This document shows, piece after piece, positions 34,601-47,077 of a stretch of 64,000 nucleotides of DNA; position 1 is the first letter of the stretch, and each line of letters begins with the position of its first letter. Below the pieces are notes generated by a model. The model made no database searches and was not told the origin of the DNA. It saw nothing but the letters and a program-made list of their open reading frames with translations. Both the position numbers and the translations under genes were made by a program. The DNA is from Toxotes chatareus. Taxonomy: Eukaryota; Chordata; Actinopteri; Toxotidae. Location: positions 62,001 through 126,000 of the forward strand of contig JAFBJY010000299.1 in the NCBI GenBank assembly GCA_016801885.1, given 5' to 3'.

Positions 34601-36110
34601 ACAAAATCAGCAGACCATGCCTACAAGACCCGCATCTGTAAGGCATCCCCAGACCACTAACTGGTTCTGTGGGTCCTGGTTTTGAAACTCACCACTGAGC
34701 TTCCCTTAAAGCGACAGCTTCCGATCTCATTGAACCAGACCTTGATGTTGATTCGGCCTCAAGTTGCTGTCAACTACACCAAAGCTAAAGAAGGTCAGTT
34801 CAACTCAACACGCTTTGATTTTTGATTTATTGCAAGCGATAAGCGATAGCAAACTTATCAAGTTGCAAAAAATATTCTCCAAAACACACACAAAATGATG
34901 GCAGACTACCAATGTTCGATGTAAAAGCAAAAACTGCAATAGATTCGCTCACAGGTCCAGCAAGAATCATATGGTGAAAGGATTCGGCTATTTGAAAAGA
35001 GGAATGCTACTCTCAAAACAGGAGTCCCCTGAGAAAGCTGAATCCTTTTCATCGACATGAGGACGGACTTCTCAGAGTGGAGGTCGAATTTAGCCTTACC
35101 GGATTCTGGCTTGCAGGACAGAGACATCCCAGATATTGTCAAGAACACATCACATTACGCAACTCCTTATAGTGAGACATTATCACGAAGAAAGTGCGCT
35201 CATCAGGGCCGCCACTTTACTGAGGAGAGCCATCCGGGTCAGCAGGAGGTGGATAGTGGGAGGGCAAGCAGTTGGTTTCGAGTGTGCTTTTTAACTGTGT
35301 GACCTGTAAGAAGAAATTAAGAGGAAGTTCATGGAACAGAAAATGGCAGAACTACCGGCCGACAGACTTACCACAGAACCTCCTTTTACCCATGTCGGCT
35401 TAGATGTTTTGGGCCATGGAGCATTGTCACCGGCCGCACTCTTTGGTGGCGATAGTGCTGAAAGTAAGCGATGGGCAGTGTTATTCACGCATGAGCACAA
35501 GAGCTAATAATATTGAAGTAAAATAGAATCCATGTCCACTTCGAGGCTTCATAAACGCCTTTACGACGCATTCTTCGCTGTTCGTGGTCCATCTAAACAG
35601 CTGCCGCTCTGACAGGGGCACAAATTCTTTGTGTTGAGCATGCAAAGAGTTGAAATTCAACACGGATGGACAGTAGAGCTGACAAGTTACCTTGACAGCA
35701 AGGAGCTGCACATGGAATTTCAATGTATACATCTTTCTATATGCATGCAGAAGGTTGTTGGAGAGGCTGATAGGGAATGGTCTGACAGTTGATTCTGGAC
35801 GGACATCTTTGATCATAAGGATCTTCACAAAATCAGTGGAAACAAGTGCAATGTTTGGCAGAGAGCTTTTGGAAACGATGGATATAGAGAGTGTTAGTGA
35901 CTCTCCAGAGAAATGTCACAAGTGGATGGAGGAATGTCAGAGAACATTCAAGTGGGATGATATAGTTCTCATGAAAACTGCTGCCAGCTAACGCAATGAG
36001 TGGCTTCATTGGATCTGGTGGTAAGCTTTGCCAGCTGTGTGTAAAGTTCGCGTTAAGTAAGGTGTTGTGAGACAAGGAAACATCAAAGACCTCACCCAAG
36101 ACCCATCTTC
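31700..36110 (+). pseudogene. BEL/Pao pol: protease, RT, RNase H, integrase remnants
   Basis: Traces in order: a zinc-knuckle/protease region (VCGGETPRAKSCCKICLV near 32170, SLDGK near 32430); RT with PSPKTTDKIKGGFF near 33285 and the catalytic box FVDD at 33696-33707 in place of the more usual YVDD; connection and RNase H with AKLAPYPAHTVPRLKL near 34345 and FFTDSKIVF near 34476; integrase with a tract matching the N-terminal EDGLLRVGG region near 35057, and SDRGTN near 35610; then a C-terminal end QRTFKWDDIVLMKTA near 35940. The frame is broken many times. It would have encoded the polyprotein for reverse transcription and integration; inactive. Confidence 0.8.
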
Positions 36111-36243
36111 AGAACTGTTTGGTTTTTTCTTCTGTCTGAGAATACTTAAAGTGATGTGTTATTTGTTGTAATAATTTTTGGTTAATTAATGTTTGACTAT
36201 AGTTCAGCCAATGCTAGTGGTATAATAGTGCGCTCAGGCGAGG

Positions 36244-36842
36244 TGTTCCCACCGCTGCGAGTTCGGCCGTTGTTTATTAGCCAGGACCTAAAATTTGCCA
36301 TTACACACCAGTTTCAGGAAGTAGGCGGCAAATGCGGCTAGAACTGACTCCACTGGGACCGCTGGACACAAATCTTCGTGTTATGATGAAATTGCGGGAT
36401 TTCTTCTGCATCGGGGCACCGAAGATTGTCCTCTTTATCACTCTATATATCTTGTTTTTGGCCGAGGTATGTTCTTAGAATTCGTTAGATTAGACATAGA
36501 AAGTACGTTTGCACAGGGGATACGATGTATAATAGAACTGTACGCCAGAGGCTGCCATTACGCGTCTCATGCCGTTGAGTCGGCTTCTTTATATGTATCT
36601 GTTTATTTCATTTGTAAACATGTGCAGCATAAGGTAATTTGTAAAGCGGTAATGTGTATTATTGTGTTTATTATTTTGTAGTCTTACAAAAACTAAGTTG
36701 AGGAAGGAGCCTTGTATAGATAAACTGAGGGAAAGAACAGAGAATCCTCAAAACAACTTTCTTCTAGCTCCTTTTTCTTCTTAAATGTTAACTATCTGCC
36801 TAGCTACACAAAGTTGGGAAAAATACTACGAGGGCAGAGATA
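36244..36842 (+). repeat. 3' LTR of the BEL/Pao element
   Basis: It starts TGTTCCCACC directly after the pol remnant and ends near agggcagagata, followed by the second copy of GTCTA (36843-36847). Confidence 0.85.
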
Positions 36843-37189
36843 GTCTATGAACCTTTGAGTTGATTAGATCTTTTTGTGTAAATAGACTGAAAAGAAATGA
36901 AATAAATATTAATGTTTAAAGTGAAAACCCCAAAACTTCATCTAAATTAGACGGGGAGGGTAACAGACATGTATCCAGGGTAGAAAATTAAACAGGGCCT
37001 AAAAATTCGGGTTTAGACTTAAAACCAAGCTTATGTTCCCTGCAGGATTAGTTCATTTACCTATATTGCCCTACTGATTTCCCTTTCCCTGACACTTGCA
37101 GTCAGTTTGAATATCTTTTTGAAACCTGAAGCCTGATTTCATGCTGTTCTCTGGTTCTTTGTTTATAAGCTCCTCAGCACTACCTGTCT

Positions 37190-37780
37190 GCAGAACTGTT
37201 AAGTATGGAATGGAATCAGAGCAGATGCTTCAGGACTTCTTTAACAACACAGACTGGGAGGTGTTCAAACTGCTGCCTTTAGAGGGGAAGTCTACTGTGG
37301 ACTAGGGAGAATGCTGCAGCAGTTACTGGTTACATCAGCACATCCCGGACAATATCATTTCCCACAAAATGGATTAAAACCTCCCCCAATAAAAAACCCC
37401 TGGATAAACTGTGAAGTGTGGTCCATGTACTGCTTCGCTCTCTGCTTATGTCTCAGGCACTGCTGGGGGAATAAAAAAGGAGAAATATGACCTTTGTAGA
37501 TCCATCAGACATCAGACAGAGACAGTACAGACTGAAGCTGGAGGATTACTACAACACCTCAGACCCGGCGCATGTGGCAGGGACCCCAGCGCACCCAACT
37601 AGAGAAAAAAACCTGATGAACATCTCCACCACCACACTCCTGATGAGCTCAACAATGCTCAAAGAAAGAGCTGTAACAGAAGGACACAGGACACCTGCTC
37701 TCTGGACATCAGTGGAGGTGCGGGCTGCTCTCGACACCCATGGAAAGCAAGCGGCCCAGCCCAAAAAGATTTACCAATGA
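37190..37780 (+). mobile_element. L2-like LINE fragment (linker and RT start), unit 1
   Basis: Pieces of the LINE ORF: NTDWEVF-like reading near 37247, NNKPWI-like near 37395, RQRQYRLKLEDYYNTSDPAH (37513-37572) and a SVEVRAALDTHG end. It is sister to 55700-56340 and inverted relative to 43904-44265. Frameshifted, no catalytic motifs. Confidence 0.75.
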
Positions 37781-40140
37781 CCCTAAGTTTCCAATTATCA
37801 ATGTATATATCACCATGAACACAAAACTTTTTTTGTGGCTTCCCAAACCACAGAGCAAACTTTCCAAACCAACCAGCTTCCTTATACTAAACTGGGAAGG
37901 TGAGTGGGCTTCAAATGTGACATCTAAAATCAATATACTCCTGGATTCTAACAAATAGTGTTTTCCATTTGTGAAGGTGTACTCACATTAAGCCATGCTG
38001 TGAACAGCCACTGTCACTAAAAAGCTGTGCTGGAACGCTGCAAGTGTTTCTTCTGCTACCCGATCTGTCCATCCCAAAAACCCCGCACTGATCTGAACCA
38101 CTAATAAAGTGATGCTAACTCACTGAGAAACACTTTTCATTTTCTAACAACCTTTTCGTGGTTTAAAAGAAACAGCAAAAAGTTTGCTTTGCATTAGTAG
38201 TAACATAACAGCTGTGATGTGGCTGAAAATGATAAATAAACAGTGAAATAAGGCTGATATCTGAAAACCCAAACTGGAACAGAGGTGAAGTAAACCCCAT
38301 CACAGAGGTTCAGGTAGAAGCTGAAAAAGTCTTGAGAGCTGAAAACAGGGGAATTAAGAACAGAGCTTTCTCTCTAGTCTACAGCATAGACACACAGGAG
38401 TGTGCGACTGCAGACACAACTAAAGGAGGAGAATGTCATGGGGTTTGGGAATGGTCAGCCCTGCCAGCGGGGCCAACACAGTGCAATTTGGCACAGCTAC
38501 CCTGCTAACTCCTGTGAGGCTTATTTGGAAAACATGCCATCACAGCTTTTTTAAGCTAATGGAAAAAAACCCATAATATGCTACTTTTTAGGGGACCTCT
38601 GTAACAACTTAAGCTTCTGAACATCTAAAAACATCCTAATTCAGTTTCCACTGGGAAAAATTGATGCCTCTGCCTCCACCTGATTTCCTGTCATCTCTTA
38701 TGGACGCAGCATAATAAAGGCATAAAACCCAAACACTTAAAGATATACTCACATTCCCATTTCCACATTCAAAGCACTGATGTTGATCCCGTTCTTCCTG
38801 CTGTCCATACTGCTGGAGATCCCTTCTTTAAACAATTTCTGTGGAAATGATAGGCCAAAAAATCCTGATCCACTATTTCTGTGCAGATAGTAATTCCAAA
38901 TTCATCAGCATTGTTAAACAAAAATCAAGTGAGTATCTTCAAATGTTTGTCAGCACCAGTGCAGAATTTCCTCTCTGTGTTGCCATCTCTCCACCACAAC
39001 TTTGCAAGGAAACGTGGAGTGTACAGAAACACAAGAGAGGAATTTTGGACTAAAATACCCTGAAAGATGGAAACTTGATCCACTCGAACTATTTGAAGCC
39101 TCATGTTTGCTTCTTTTCAACTCTAGAAGTCAACTTTTCCACAGGACGAGGACTGTGGATTTTTATGCTCCATCATTTCCATTAGAATTTCTTTAGAAAG
39201 GATCTTGTTGCAGACAGTACAGACTTCCTAGAAATCCTTTCCTCTAACACAAACTACAGTGCATCACACACCAAAACAAATTGAAGTTGAGCAACCATGA
39301 GAATATCTCATTGTGATCAGCATTAAAAAAAACTCAATATTGTCCATAGATGATAAGCACAATCAAGCCACTGGGCTTATGGGTATGATTACTTGTCGTC
39401 CCAAATTCACAAACATATCATTTGGAAAAAGGCATTTCAAAAAAATTAACTACAACACTATATGACATGAACTACTAACATGTACTGACTTACTGAAAAC
39501 CTTGGAGGTAATCTGGACTTTCCTGCAGATTTTCCTCTTACATCCTATAATAATAGTGGCTCTCTTTCCTTCTGGTCGTAATTTGTGCAGCTCATCTAGG
39601 GGCTTCTTTCTTCCTAAATCATAGCAAGTCCTGTCCCAGTCCAACTGTTTCTGCTCCTGTTTGACTTCTGAACTTGTCTCTGGCTGTGTGTCCACTTACT
39701 GAGCCTGTGACATCAGGCTTGGATGTTGATACATCAAGGGGCAAAAACACACACAAAATACTGGTACTTATGTCTTTGTGAGGACACTTGCTGACATAAT
39801 GTTCCTTGCCTAACCTAACCTAACCTTAACCATCATAACTGAAAGCCTAACTCTAACCAAAAAATAACCCATACTAATGATATTAATCTTCTCTAAAATC
39901 CAAATCACAAATCACAAAAAAATAACACAGCTACAGTTCCCTTCATTTCTTCATGTTAACAGTGAATTACACCCGTTGTTGAGCTTTAAAATGTCAGAGC
40001 AGTAACAGGATTTACAATCATTAGCTAAACTAACACACACACACACACATATACGTTAGCAGAAAAAACATTAAAATACCTTTACTCCGTCAAAGTCTAT
40101 CTGCTTCTCATGGTGAAAATGGTGGTGGTGAGTAAGTTCT
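37780..40140. other. gene-free part of unit 1, sister of 56370-58620
   Basis: AT-rich with only short ORFs. It contains the frameshifted sister (38780-39060) of the minus-strand ORF at 57553, the minus-strand ORF at 39450, and a telomere-like stretch cctaacctaacctaacc near 39809. Confidence 0.55.
39450..39695 (-). other. possible exon or decayed ORF, function unknown
   Basis: An 81-codon ORF with charged composition (EVKQEQKQLDWDRTCYDLG). On the minus strand it contains ttttcagtaagtcag, which resembles a splice donor. The sister at 58290-58510 is recognisable (SKVFSKSIHVSSS is shared) but frameshifted. I do not recognise a family. It may be part of an old transposon. Confidence 0.25.
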
Positions 40141-42260
40141 CATATGAAAACACTGAGATTTAATCAAAACAGTAAATTTTTAAAATAAATTTTAAATCCA
40201 GTCATGAATTGAACTGGGATGAGGACATTTTGAACTTTTGGGCTAAACATGGTTCGATAAAGATTCTGTGAGTTTAAAATAAATGCAGCAAGAATCTAAA
40301 TAATTGCATCGTAGGCTAATGTTTGCTGTATTGAACCTACAGATGATCCTGTATGTCTCTATCTTCTCTTCAAACTTTGGATTCTAAATCTTCCTGTTTT
40401 GTCATGTTTGAAAACCTGTCACTTGGAAACCATTTCTTTTTAACCCAGTAATTAAAGATGACCACACTTTGATTCAGTATCAATCATCTGAAGTTCTATC
40501 CCAAAGATATTTTACATTGTTGTATTGGAATGTTTACTTAAATCAGGGGTCTGAAACAGTGGTCAGCCATCACGACTACTGTTCTTTAAACTTATTATAT
40601 AACCATCTAAACATCATGTTGACATTGCAGTAAATAAAACAAACAAAAGGTCAATTAAAAATGATCATCTTTAAAGTGGCCTCATCCTGAGGTTTAACAT
40701 TTAAAGGCCTACTACCACCCTTTGGACTCTCTTAATTCTTTATATAAAACCAACAGGCCCAACAACAAGCTTTTCACACCCTCCACACAATATTCTCCAC
40801 CTGGAATATGAGGAGCATCGCCCACTGTTGTGGATTACAGTTCTTTTATCCATCCCCGCAGACTTTGTTCTCTCAAAACATCTGCCTATGGATACAGGCA
40901 GTGGTGGAAAGAGTACTGAAAATTTTGTACAAGTACAGTTACATTGCTGAAATAATCGCAATTAGAAATCCAAGTACGACATTAAAGAAAAATTTGGGAA
41001 AAGTACAAAAAATTCTTCCAAAAAGTTCTCAGAGCACTAGTTACTTTGGTTTTGAAATTTAATGATTTATCAATAACCTTGAATCAAATCAAAGATCCAT
41101 GTAGAAAAGCAATTTCCATCTTAGATATTCTGGATCAAGCTTAAGCAACTTGACTTATAAACAATTAAACACAAAACAAGAATTTTTTCTGTTCAATGCT
41201 TTTCAACCTTTATAAACAATATGGTCTTTTCAGTGTCTGCAAAGGAGAAGCTAGGAAAGGGGCCCTACATGAGGACATGACATTAAACATCAACATAAAG
41301 ATTATTTTCTGAATCTTTTCCAGCAAGCTGATTTTCAGAGTCGTTCACATGCAGCTGAGGCAGGAAAAGGTGTTTTAACTCATAACAGCTTCTTGATTGC
41401 TGGGGTAAGAAGCTCCTGCTGTCTGGGGCCCATGCAAGGTAGAGTCAATGCAGATTGTCTGGAGATCATCACATTTAAAAAATGAATAAAATATAATAAA
41501 TCTGGACTTACCAGCCCCCTATTACATCTACTTTGTCAGAGGTCTTGAATTTAGGTAAGAGGACTGCAGCACCCAAACTCTGGATCTTCCATCATCTGTC
41601 CAAAAGCGCTTCTGCAGGCCATTTTTGCTGGCAGAATGGCAAAGCCATCCATATACGTATTGGACTCTGACTGCAGGATGTTTGAAGCTTTCACCAGTGG
41701 CTTCATGGTGATACAATCCCCCCGGAGAATACCTTCTGCTGGACTCGAACTGGAAGATAAACGTGTTAAAAGCCAAATCATGACTATAAGGAAAGACTAC
41801 ATACATGTTATCTAATATCATCACATTTTCACCTTGAATCCGTAAATATTCTCCTGATGGCTTTTTCCCCCCTCTCATCAATGAGGGTATTATCCTTTCA
41901 ATGGCAAGATAGGTTGAATTCCACTGTGTTGGACTGGGAGAACGATCTGCAGTCCCACTTGTCCTCTATCCCCTTCACTGGCCAAAATGGATGGTCCAGT
42001 TTTGTTCCTGTACTTAGCAGGTGACACGCCCTCATTGATGAGGGTGTTGATATTCCATACCGAATCTTCATCCAGGATTGTGCTTGCATCATGATATTCA
42101 ACGGTCACTCACATCAAAAGCATCAAATCTCCTTTATCCCATCTACCTCCCGCATCTTTCTGTCCCAAACATGGGCAGCTTGATGAAGTTGGATCCACTA
42201 TCAGTTTGGTCCTTAACTTTGTCTCTCATCTTGTATTGGCGTGGACATCATCAAAGCACC
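40140..42260. other. 2.1-kb segment present only in unit 1
   Basis: Unit 2 lacks this block; the flanks join at about 58620-58680. It carries a hAT-like MITE fragment at 40899 and, at 41528-42108 on the minus strand, adjacent ORFs in different frames (SSPAEGILRGDCITMKPLV and DASTILDEDSVWNINTLI). These could be one decayed coding segment. I recognise no family. No terminal inverted repeats were found. Confidence 0.4.
40899..41055 (+). mobile_element. hAT-like MITE fragment
   Basis: The start cagtggtggaaagagtactg followed by tgtacaagtacagttac resembles a widespread fish non-autonomous hAT family. The right TIR is not visible, so this is a fragment with an uncertain right edge. Confidence 0.45.
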
Positions 42261-42720
42261 AGCAACACACATTACAGTTAGTGAACAGTTATTGGATAAT
42301 GTAGCTGCTCAGCAGATTACAAGTTATGATGAGAAACAGCACAGAGGCAAAAAGCTGTCATGACTGAAGTAATTATTTGTGCACAGTCTGCATAGAATAT
42401 TAATCCAATATTATCTGTAGCAGAAATGGAACATTAAATATGTTAGAAATGGATCATTGTTGAACAATAAACAGCAGCAGGTATAGTTGGAGGCCAGGAC
42501 CATAGGACTAATGCAGCTCGAGGCCAGAGATACCTGCAGAAGGTACAGAAGAGAGAGACCAGAGAGAAACAAGCACAGGACGCTACGGGACACAGAGTTA
42601 ATGACATGTAATAAACGCTAATAAATTTGAGAGTGGGTCTGAGGAGAGAAGAGAAGAAGAACCAAGTGCCCAGTAAGGTCATGGGTTAGGATGTGTCCTA
42701 ACTAAATGGGACGGCTGGCG
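42260..42720. other. unit-1 segment without gene, sister of 58680-59100
   Basis: High similarity to the sister segment (acagttagtgaacagttatt and following). Only shadow ORFs. It borders the truncated end of the gypsy-like gag, so it might be the flank or an internal deletion joint of that element. Confidence 0.5.
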
Positions 42721-42721
42721 A

Positions 42722-43079
42722 TGCATTTATGCTTTGAAATGTGGACAGATAAGCAGTCTGTCCAAAAGCAACTTTCAGTCTTTCTTTCACTGCAGTGTTG
42801 TCAGTTTTGTTGCATCAGATGAGAAGCTGTCAGTAACTAAAAAGCAGCACCACCAAAGGCGTGTGGGTGGAATTTGCTTAGCCAAAGCTGTCTTCATCAT
42901 AATTAGGAGTAGCCTCTACAGCCACTTTTAAACGTCTGCACCATCTTGAAAATCCTCTTTTCCATCTCCATGAAAACATGAGGAAAATCCTTTTTTATAG
43001 TATCGTTAACATAGCATAACTTGAGGAGGTGGGGGAGAATGGCAGTTAAGATTCCCAAAGCGTTATCTTGATTGGCCAT
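42722..43079 (-). pseudogene. gypsy-like retrotransposon gag start, frameshifted (unit 1)
   Basis: A minus-strand start codon at 43077-43079 gives MANQDNALGIL, then frameshifts. The nucleotide sequence is sister to the open copy at 59102-59467. It lies downstream of the LTR at 43614-43903 in the same orientation. Inactive. Confidence 0.75.
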
Positions 43080-43613
43080 ATTTTATTTTATTTTTATTTC
43101 ATTTTATTTTATTTTTTCATACAGTAACCACCAAACACAAATTGAACCCAGTCCACGGTTCTCAAAATGTAGTTAAAGTTCAGAATGAGCATGTGTGTAG
43201 CATTTCACGGTCTGTAGCTTTAGTGAGCTAGGCTAACATCAGGCTAACATATAAACAACTTTACCGCACTGCAGAGTCCGTGTAGAAAAGTTCACAAGCC
43301 GCACATCCCCATGAAGCCGCGTGAAAATCCACAAAAAAGAGCAGAGAAAAGTTATGTCACCTATGCCCAGTCTCTGTTACTCGCGTATAGCTCCCGTTGT
43401 TGTTATCGCAGTGACCCTAATATCCCCAAAAAAATCCGTTTTAATCACCTGTTGCCCGTAACCGAGTCATTGCCATAGTGTTAAGCTTAGAAGCGAGGGG
43501 AGGCGGTCCACCTGGCAAGTAGTGCCGATAAATCGCACAGTTCGGCTGTTAATCCCGGCAAAACTCAAACTCCGCCAAAATTTAGCAGTCCACAAAACCC
43601 GCTGCCACACCAG

Positions 43614-43903
43614 TTAAGAGGTTATCTTTGATTTCCCTTAGCTACACTCATGACCTGTGTTCTTAACGGGAGGCTTTTTCTGTGGAATTATGAGTCAATA
43701 AGCACAGGGGACTTACCGTCTTGTGTAGAATGTCTTTCTTTTAATAGCGAAGACAGAAGAGACCCTGTAGCAACATGGACAAAACAACCAGAGTGATGTG
43801 GCACCTCACACATCTCCGGATCACTCCGCCAAAATAGTCCAACATTAATATAAACTAACAATACCCTTGAGAAAATTAAAAATAAAATAAATCTCATCTT
43901 ACA
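43614..43903 (-). repeat. 5' LTR of a gypsy-like element (unit 1)
   Basis: Read on the minus strand it runs from TGTAAGATGAG to about cctcttaactgg. It is sister to 59983-60262 where the ends are TG...CA. It is inserted within the LINE fragment, directly after the reading LKLEDY. Confidence 0.7.
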
Positions 43904-44265
43904 GTAATCCTCCAGCTTTAGTCTGTACTGTCTCTTGTCTGATGGATCTACAAGAGTCATATTTTGCCTTTTGTATTCCTCAGCAGTGCCTGAGAACATA
44001 AGCAGCAGAGCGAAGCACGTAGCTTATGGACCACACTTCACACATTTATCCGGGTTTTGTTATTGGGGGTAGGATTTCAATCCATTTTGTGGGAATTCAG
44101 TATTGTCCGTGCATGTGCTGATGTAACCAGTAACTGCTGCAACATTCTCCCTCTAAGTCCACAGTGAAGGTCCTCTCTAAAGGCAGCAGTTTTGAACACC
44201 TCCCAGTCTGTGTTGTTAGAAAGCAGTCCTGAAGCATCTGTTCTGATTCTGCATTCCATACTTTG
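43904..44265 (-). mobile_element. L2-like LINE fragment, inverted (unit 1)
   Basis: Minus-strand sequence encodes NTDWEVFK, GTAEEYKRQNMTLV and RQYRLKLEDY, matching the + strand fragments at 37190 and 55700. It is cut at its end by the LTR insertion. Confidence 0.75.
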
Positions 44266-44690
44266 TAACAGTTCTGCAGACAGGTAGTGCTTGAGGAGCT
44301 TACAAACAAAAAGAACCAGAGAGAACAGCAAGAAATCAGGCCTCAGGTTGCAATAAAGATATTCAAACTGGCTGCAAGTGTCAGTGAAAGGAAGTCAGTG
44401 GCGACACTATAGAGTAAAATGAACTCCGGTCCTTGCTTTGTGGGGTTTTCTTTTTCTCCTTTTTCCTTTTTTTTTACAGGGTTTTTCTCCCATAGGGTTT
44501 CACACAGTCAGCTAGAGGTCCAATGTCAGTGTAATAGCATCTGTGAGCTTTACTGTAAATATTCCAGTTCTGGACGTCAGAGCACAAAGTGGAAGAGCTG
44601 TGTGTGTTATTTTAGGAAGTTCCATCAATGTATTGTAGGTCCAGGTCTGTGATGTGTATGATACTTGATGGAGGACTTCAAAGCAACTTC
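44266..44690. other. spacer between LINE fragment and right inverted arm, unit 1
   Basis: T-rich (44448-44478) and otherwise featureless. 44266-44400 is inverted relative to 55560-55715. No gene. Confidence 0.5.
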
Positions 44691-46520
44691 CAGGCCCACG
44701 CAGCGGCGAGGATCCACACGGTGTGTATCCAGAAGTAAAGCATGGTGTCCTTTAATCAGCTGCAAAAGCTCCGCGCTCTTCCCGACTGAGCTCCGTGTCC
44801 AGCGGTTCATTCCAGAAGAGAAAGCGCTGCAGATGAAGCTGAGCGGAGGAAGAAATCCCAGTGTGAACGCTGCTGATGAACACAAGAGCTGGAGACTCTG
44901 TCGCTGCTTCTTCTGCTTTCTTTCACCGGACATTAGCGATGAGCCCACTACCGGAACTGTTATCCAGAGAGGAAGAGACTGTGTCTGTGTTATTGAGTCA
45001 CTCTGTCTGTGTGTGTAATATGCTCAGTAAGCAGCGTTTCATGGTTTCAGGACTGACAAGCCCAGGACTAATCTGGACATGGAAGATCCAACTCCATTTC
45101 ATTCAGCACCACAGCCATGATTTGTCACATGGAGTGAAGTGAAGCCAGTGAAGAGGGAGGGAATGGGAGGAAGCAACACAAAGTGTTTGCTGGTCTCTGA
45201 TGGGATCCTTAGCAAGCAGTTTTGTCTCTGTGTTATTCTGTCTCTCTGCAGTCCGTTAAACATTCATACTCAGGTGGACAGTCACAATGAAGCACTATGT
45301 CCTAATGTCAGAGGAAAAAAAGTTCTTTTATCACATATTAAAGCTGTGTGATGTTCACTGACACTGACCATGTAGCTTAATATACATGCGTGCAAGTTTT
45401 ATTTTCCTTAAGACAGAAGATGAGCTGATTAATGCAGGAAACAACATGAGTCCAAGACTCAAGTATCTGTCTTTTATAATTCTAAAAACATGAGCTGAGG
45501 ACAAAAGGTAGAAAGGCGACAGCTCATTATAGGAAGAAATAACTTTATAAAGAAAATATATATTACTGTGTGAATAATATTGAGTGCATATTTTCCACTT
45601 TTGATATATGATGGTATTATAAATATATATATATGTCTTTGTATTTGTAATTTATTGTATTTTACATTCTCACTTTTTATTTCCATCTGTGAAGCTTCCA
45701 CTTACGAGACCTTGTGGCACAGGTGGATTGTTAACTATGTAGAGTTTATTTACCTATTCTCCACCCTGTTTCCATCCCACTGCTCATTTTGTATTTTAGG
45801 CTCAGAAGAAGGAAAAACTGTTTTTCATTATAACATGCCAGCAGCAAAGAGAAGCAAAGCAAAGGTTAGATGGAGATCCCATCACAGCCATATGATGGGA
45901 AATATAGTTTAGTGTCAGAGTCCAGAGAAGTGGGAGACGGCCTGATTCTCCAGAGACAAGTCCAGGACAGCACTTTTAAACTAATATATTCCAAAAACAT
46001 CAAAGGCATCATACAAGATTTTGCTGCAGCGATGTAAATATTTGGTTGCCTATGAAACCTGTGTGTCAATAATAACCTGCTCAAGTCAATTGAGTTCACA
46101 CTGTGGTGCAGCTTCACCAAAAGCTTTACAGTTAATGTTCATAACAAACACAAAGAGGTTAATTTGGAGGTTCTTCCTCAAAGGTCAAGAATCACATCAA
46201 AAGGCAAGGTCAATTGATGACATCACAAGAGAAAGTGATATCACAGAGAATGTTGGTGAATCTGAGGGGCTGGCATTGACTGAGAGAGAAAGAAGCTGTG
46301 AGATCTTTAGACCCTGAGGGAGTCACTCTGGACTGATTTGATAGATGCTCCACAAATAAAGAAGTAGCTTCTCCCTCAGCGAACTACTACTCCTTTCGCC
46401 TTGGAACTGTCTGCAGGAACTGAAGCTGCTTTTTGGTCAAAAGAGATATTCATGTGTTCACTGTTCACTCCAGGACTTCATTCAAGGTGGGTTGGTGAAT
46501 TCAGTACCAAGGACAGCAGC
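44690..46520 (-). repeat. right inverted arm in unit 1
   Basis: It is the reverse complement of 50995-53530 (unit 2 left arm) and direct to 60990-62770. It includes the inverted version of the short ORF at 53428. ORFs in it are not conserved across copies except as noted in the findings. Confidence 0.75.
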
Positions 46521-46781
46521 AGCTGTTACAGTGTGGTCACAGCAGCTTCAGAGGTCCTTCTCACCTCACTATGGCGGCAGAGGAAGCAGCTAAAGGAAGC
46601 GCAGCAGCCACAGATTTGTTCCATGCTGCTTATAGACTAGTTGTTCTCACACTTGTATGAACTAACTACTTCACTTTTTTCTTTTAATTAATGTGACTGA
46701 AGCTCTCCAGAGACTAACAGAACATTTACCTCAAGCAGCAGTTACTCCATCAGTATAGAAGTCTCATTATTCCTGGCTGAT

Positions 46782-46955
46782 TTTTTTCTTTTAATTGCTT
46801 TATTGATCCCTTTTGGGAAATGACTCTCTGCATTTTACCCCAAAGCATATGAGTATTTACACACACAAGCATGCACATGCACTAGGAGATGCACTAGGCG
46901 CGGGCAGGGAGCTGCCTGAGTGAAGCGCCCGGGGAGGCTGGGGTGGGGTGCAATT
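46782..46955 (-). mobile_element. 5'-truncated SINE copy (unit 1)
   Basis: On the minus strand: agctccctgcccgcgcctag, tgcatgtgcatgcttgtgtg, ttggggtaaaatgcagagag, then gggatcaataaagc. It matches the 3' half of the SINE at 50462-50782. The tRNA-like head is missing. Confidence 0.75.
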
Positions 46956-47077
46956 GCAGCCATCTGAAAACCCTTTTAGAATTCTGTATTGAAGAATAAA
47001 GCTCCTATGCTGACTCAACTTCTCTGGGCTCCAGCATTTGGCTAACTTGACTCTGTGTTTTCTTCCAGACCAAATCA

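Larger units (their letters stand above)
26109..36842 (+). mobile_element. BEL/Pao LTR retrotransposon, full length but degenerate
   Basis: Two about 595-bp LTRs, both starting TGTTCC, bracket a + strand interior with gag, protease, RT, RNase H and integrase traces in the BEL/Pao order. A 5-bp direct repeat GTCTA flanks it at 26104-26108 and 36843-36847, the duplication size expected for BEL/Pao. The unoccupied site, with a single GTCTA, is preserved in unit 2 at 55356-55360. About 7.1 kb without the LINE nested at 27845-31458. Stops and frameshifts occur throughout both coding parts, so it is inactive. LTRs differ by many changes, so the insertion is old. Confidence 0.9.

Noticed and set aside
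44419..44652. 77-codon + strand ORF with Phe/Ser-rich start
   Set aside because: It arises from a T-rich simple run and is not conserved in the sister copy near 60750.
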